DNA of 64,000 nucleotides from Hyphomicrobiales bacterium. Lineage in GTDB: Bacteria > Pseudomonadota > Alphaproteobacteria > Rhizobiales > Devosiaceae. The stretch lies in assembly GCA_004144345.1 (NCBI GenBank), contig SEEL01000015.1, positions 1 to 64,000 on the forward strand. The letters run 5' to 3'. Each line of letters opens with the position of its first letter. The first letter of the stretch is position 1. Both the position numbers and the translations under genes were made by a program. Under the pieces are notes generated by a model. The model was not told the DNA's origin. It saw only the letters and a program-made list of their open reading frames with translations, and did not search any database. Of this stretch, positions 63,996 to 64,000 are shown piece by piece.

Positions 63996-64000
63996 TCATC

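Overview
This is a GC-rich chromosomal segment from an alphaproteobacterium, most probably of the order Hyphomicrobiales (Rhizobiales) and perhaps Devosia-like. The order is suggested by several things seen together: a GCS2-type glutamate-cysteine ligase, a short HisG paired with HisZ, a CIRCE element in front of groESL, an LsrB/VtlR-like LysR regulator beside a DUF1127 gene, a complete agl alpha-glucoside operon, RIME-like palindromic repeats, and a tRNA-His with A73 and U72. The genus is inference. No rRNA, CRISPR array, prophage or insertion sequence was found.

Layout. 1-3.5 kb: palindromic repeat, DUF1127 protein, divergent LsrB/VtlR-like regulator and a two-gene ABC-2 exporter. 3.5-8.9 kb: an unusual secreted HEXXH protein, gshA-rsmE, ubiA and a DUF6101 protein. 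9.2-12.6 kb: cysQ-like phosphatase, DUF4170 and DUF374 acyltransferase-like genes joined by 4-nt overlaps, facing a lipid-A-disaccharide-synthase-like gene and DUF2093. 12.6-23.6 kb: xseA, purD, patatin, an alpha/beta hydrolase with tadA, mutL, rsmD, a pseudouridine synthase with a repetitive basic tail, and a lipoprotein. 23.7-33.8 kb: lspA, ileS, ribF, a HAD phosphatase, a degenerate EAL protein, a REC-Fis regulator and two glycosyltransferase genes.

33.9-36.2 kb holds the groESL heat-shock operon with promoter, CIRCE and terminators. 36.2-40.3 kb holds a TauE/SafE permease and the hisS-hisZ-hisG operon. 40.3-44.7 kb holds a structured intergenic region with two small ORFs, tag, an L,D-transpeptidase, a TadG-like protein and tRNA-His. 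44.8-47.6 kb encodes a large histidine-kinase-like protein lacking the phosphoacceptor His. 47.7-53.9 kb encodes a ferric-iron binding protein and permease (no ATPase), then an Opp/Dpp-type permease pair with a fused double ATPase (no binding protein). 53.9-61.7 kb is the agl locus, with LacI-type operators at both promoters. 61.9-64 kb encodes an HD-GYP protein, a PilZ protein and another DUF1127 protein.

Most genes are core housekeeping genes in tight operons with 1- to 4-nt overlaps. The items most worth attention are a palindromic repeat inserted in frame in MutL, a TadG protein with two E1-FCCH-like modules inside its VWA domain, the degenerate kinase, the composite HEXXH protein, the regulatory sites (CIRCE, agl operators, a possible Irr box) and lower-GC mosaic patches in ileS and hisS.
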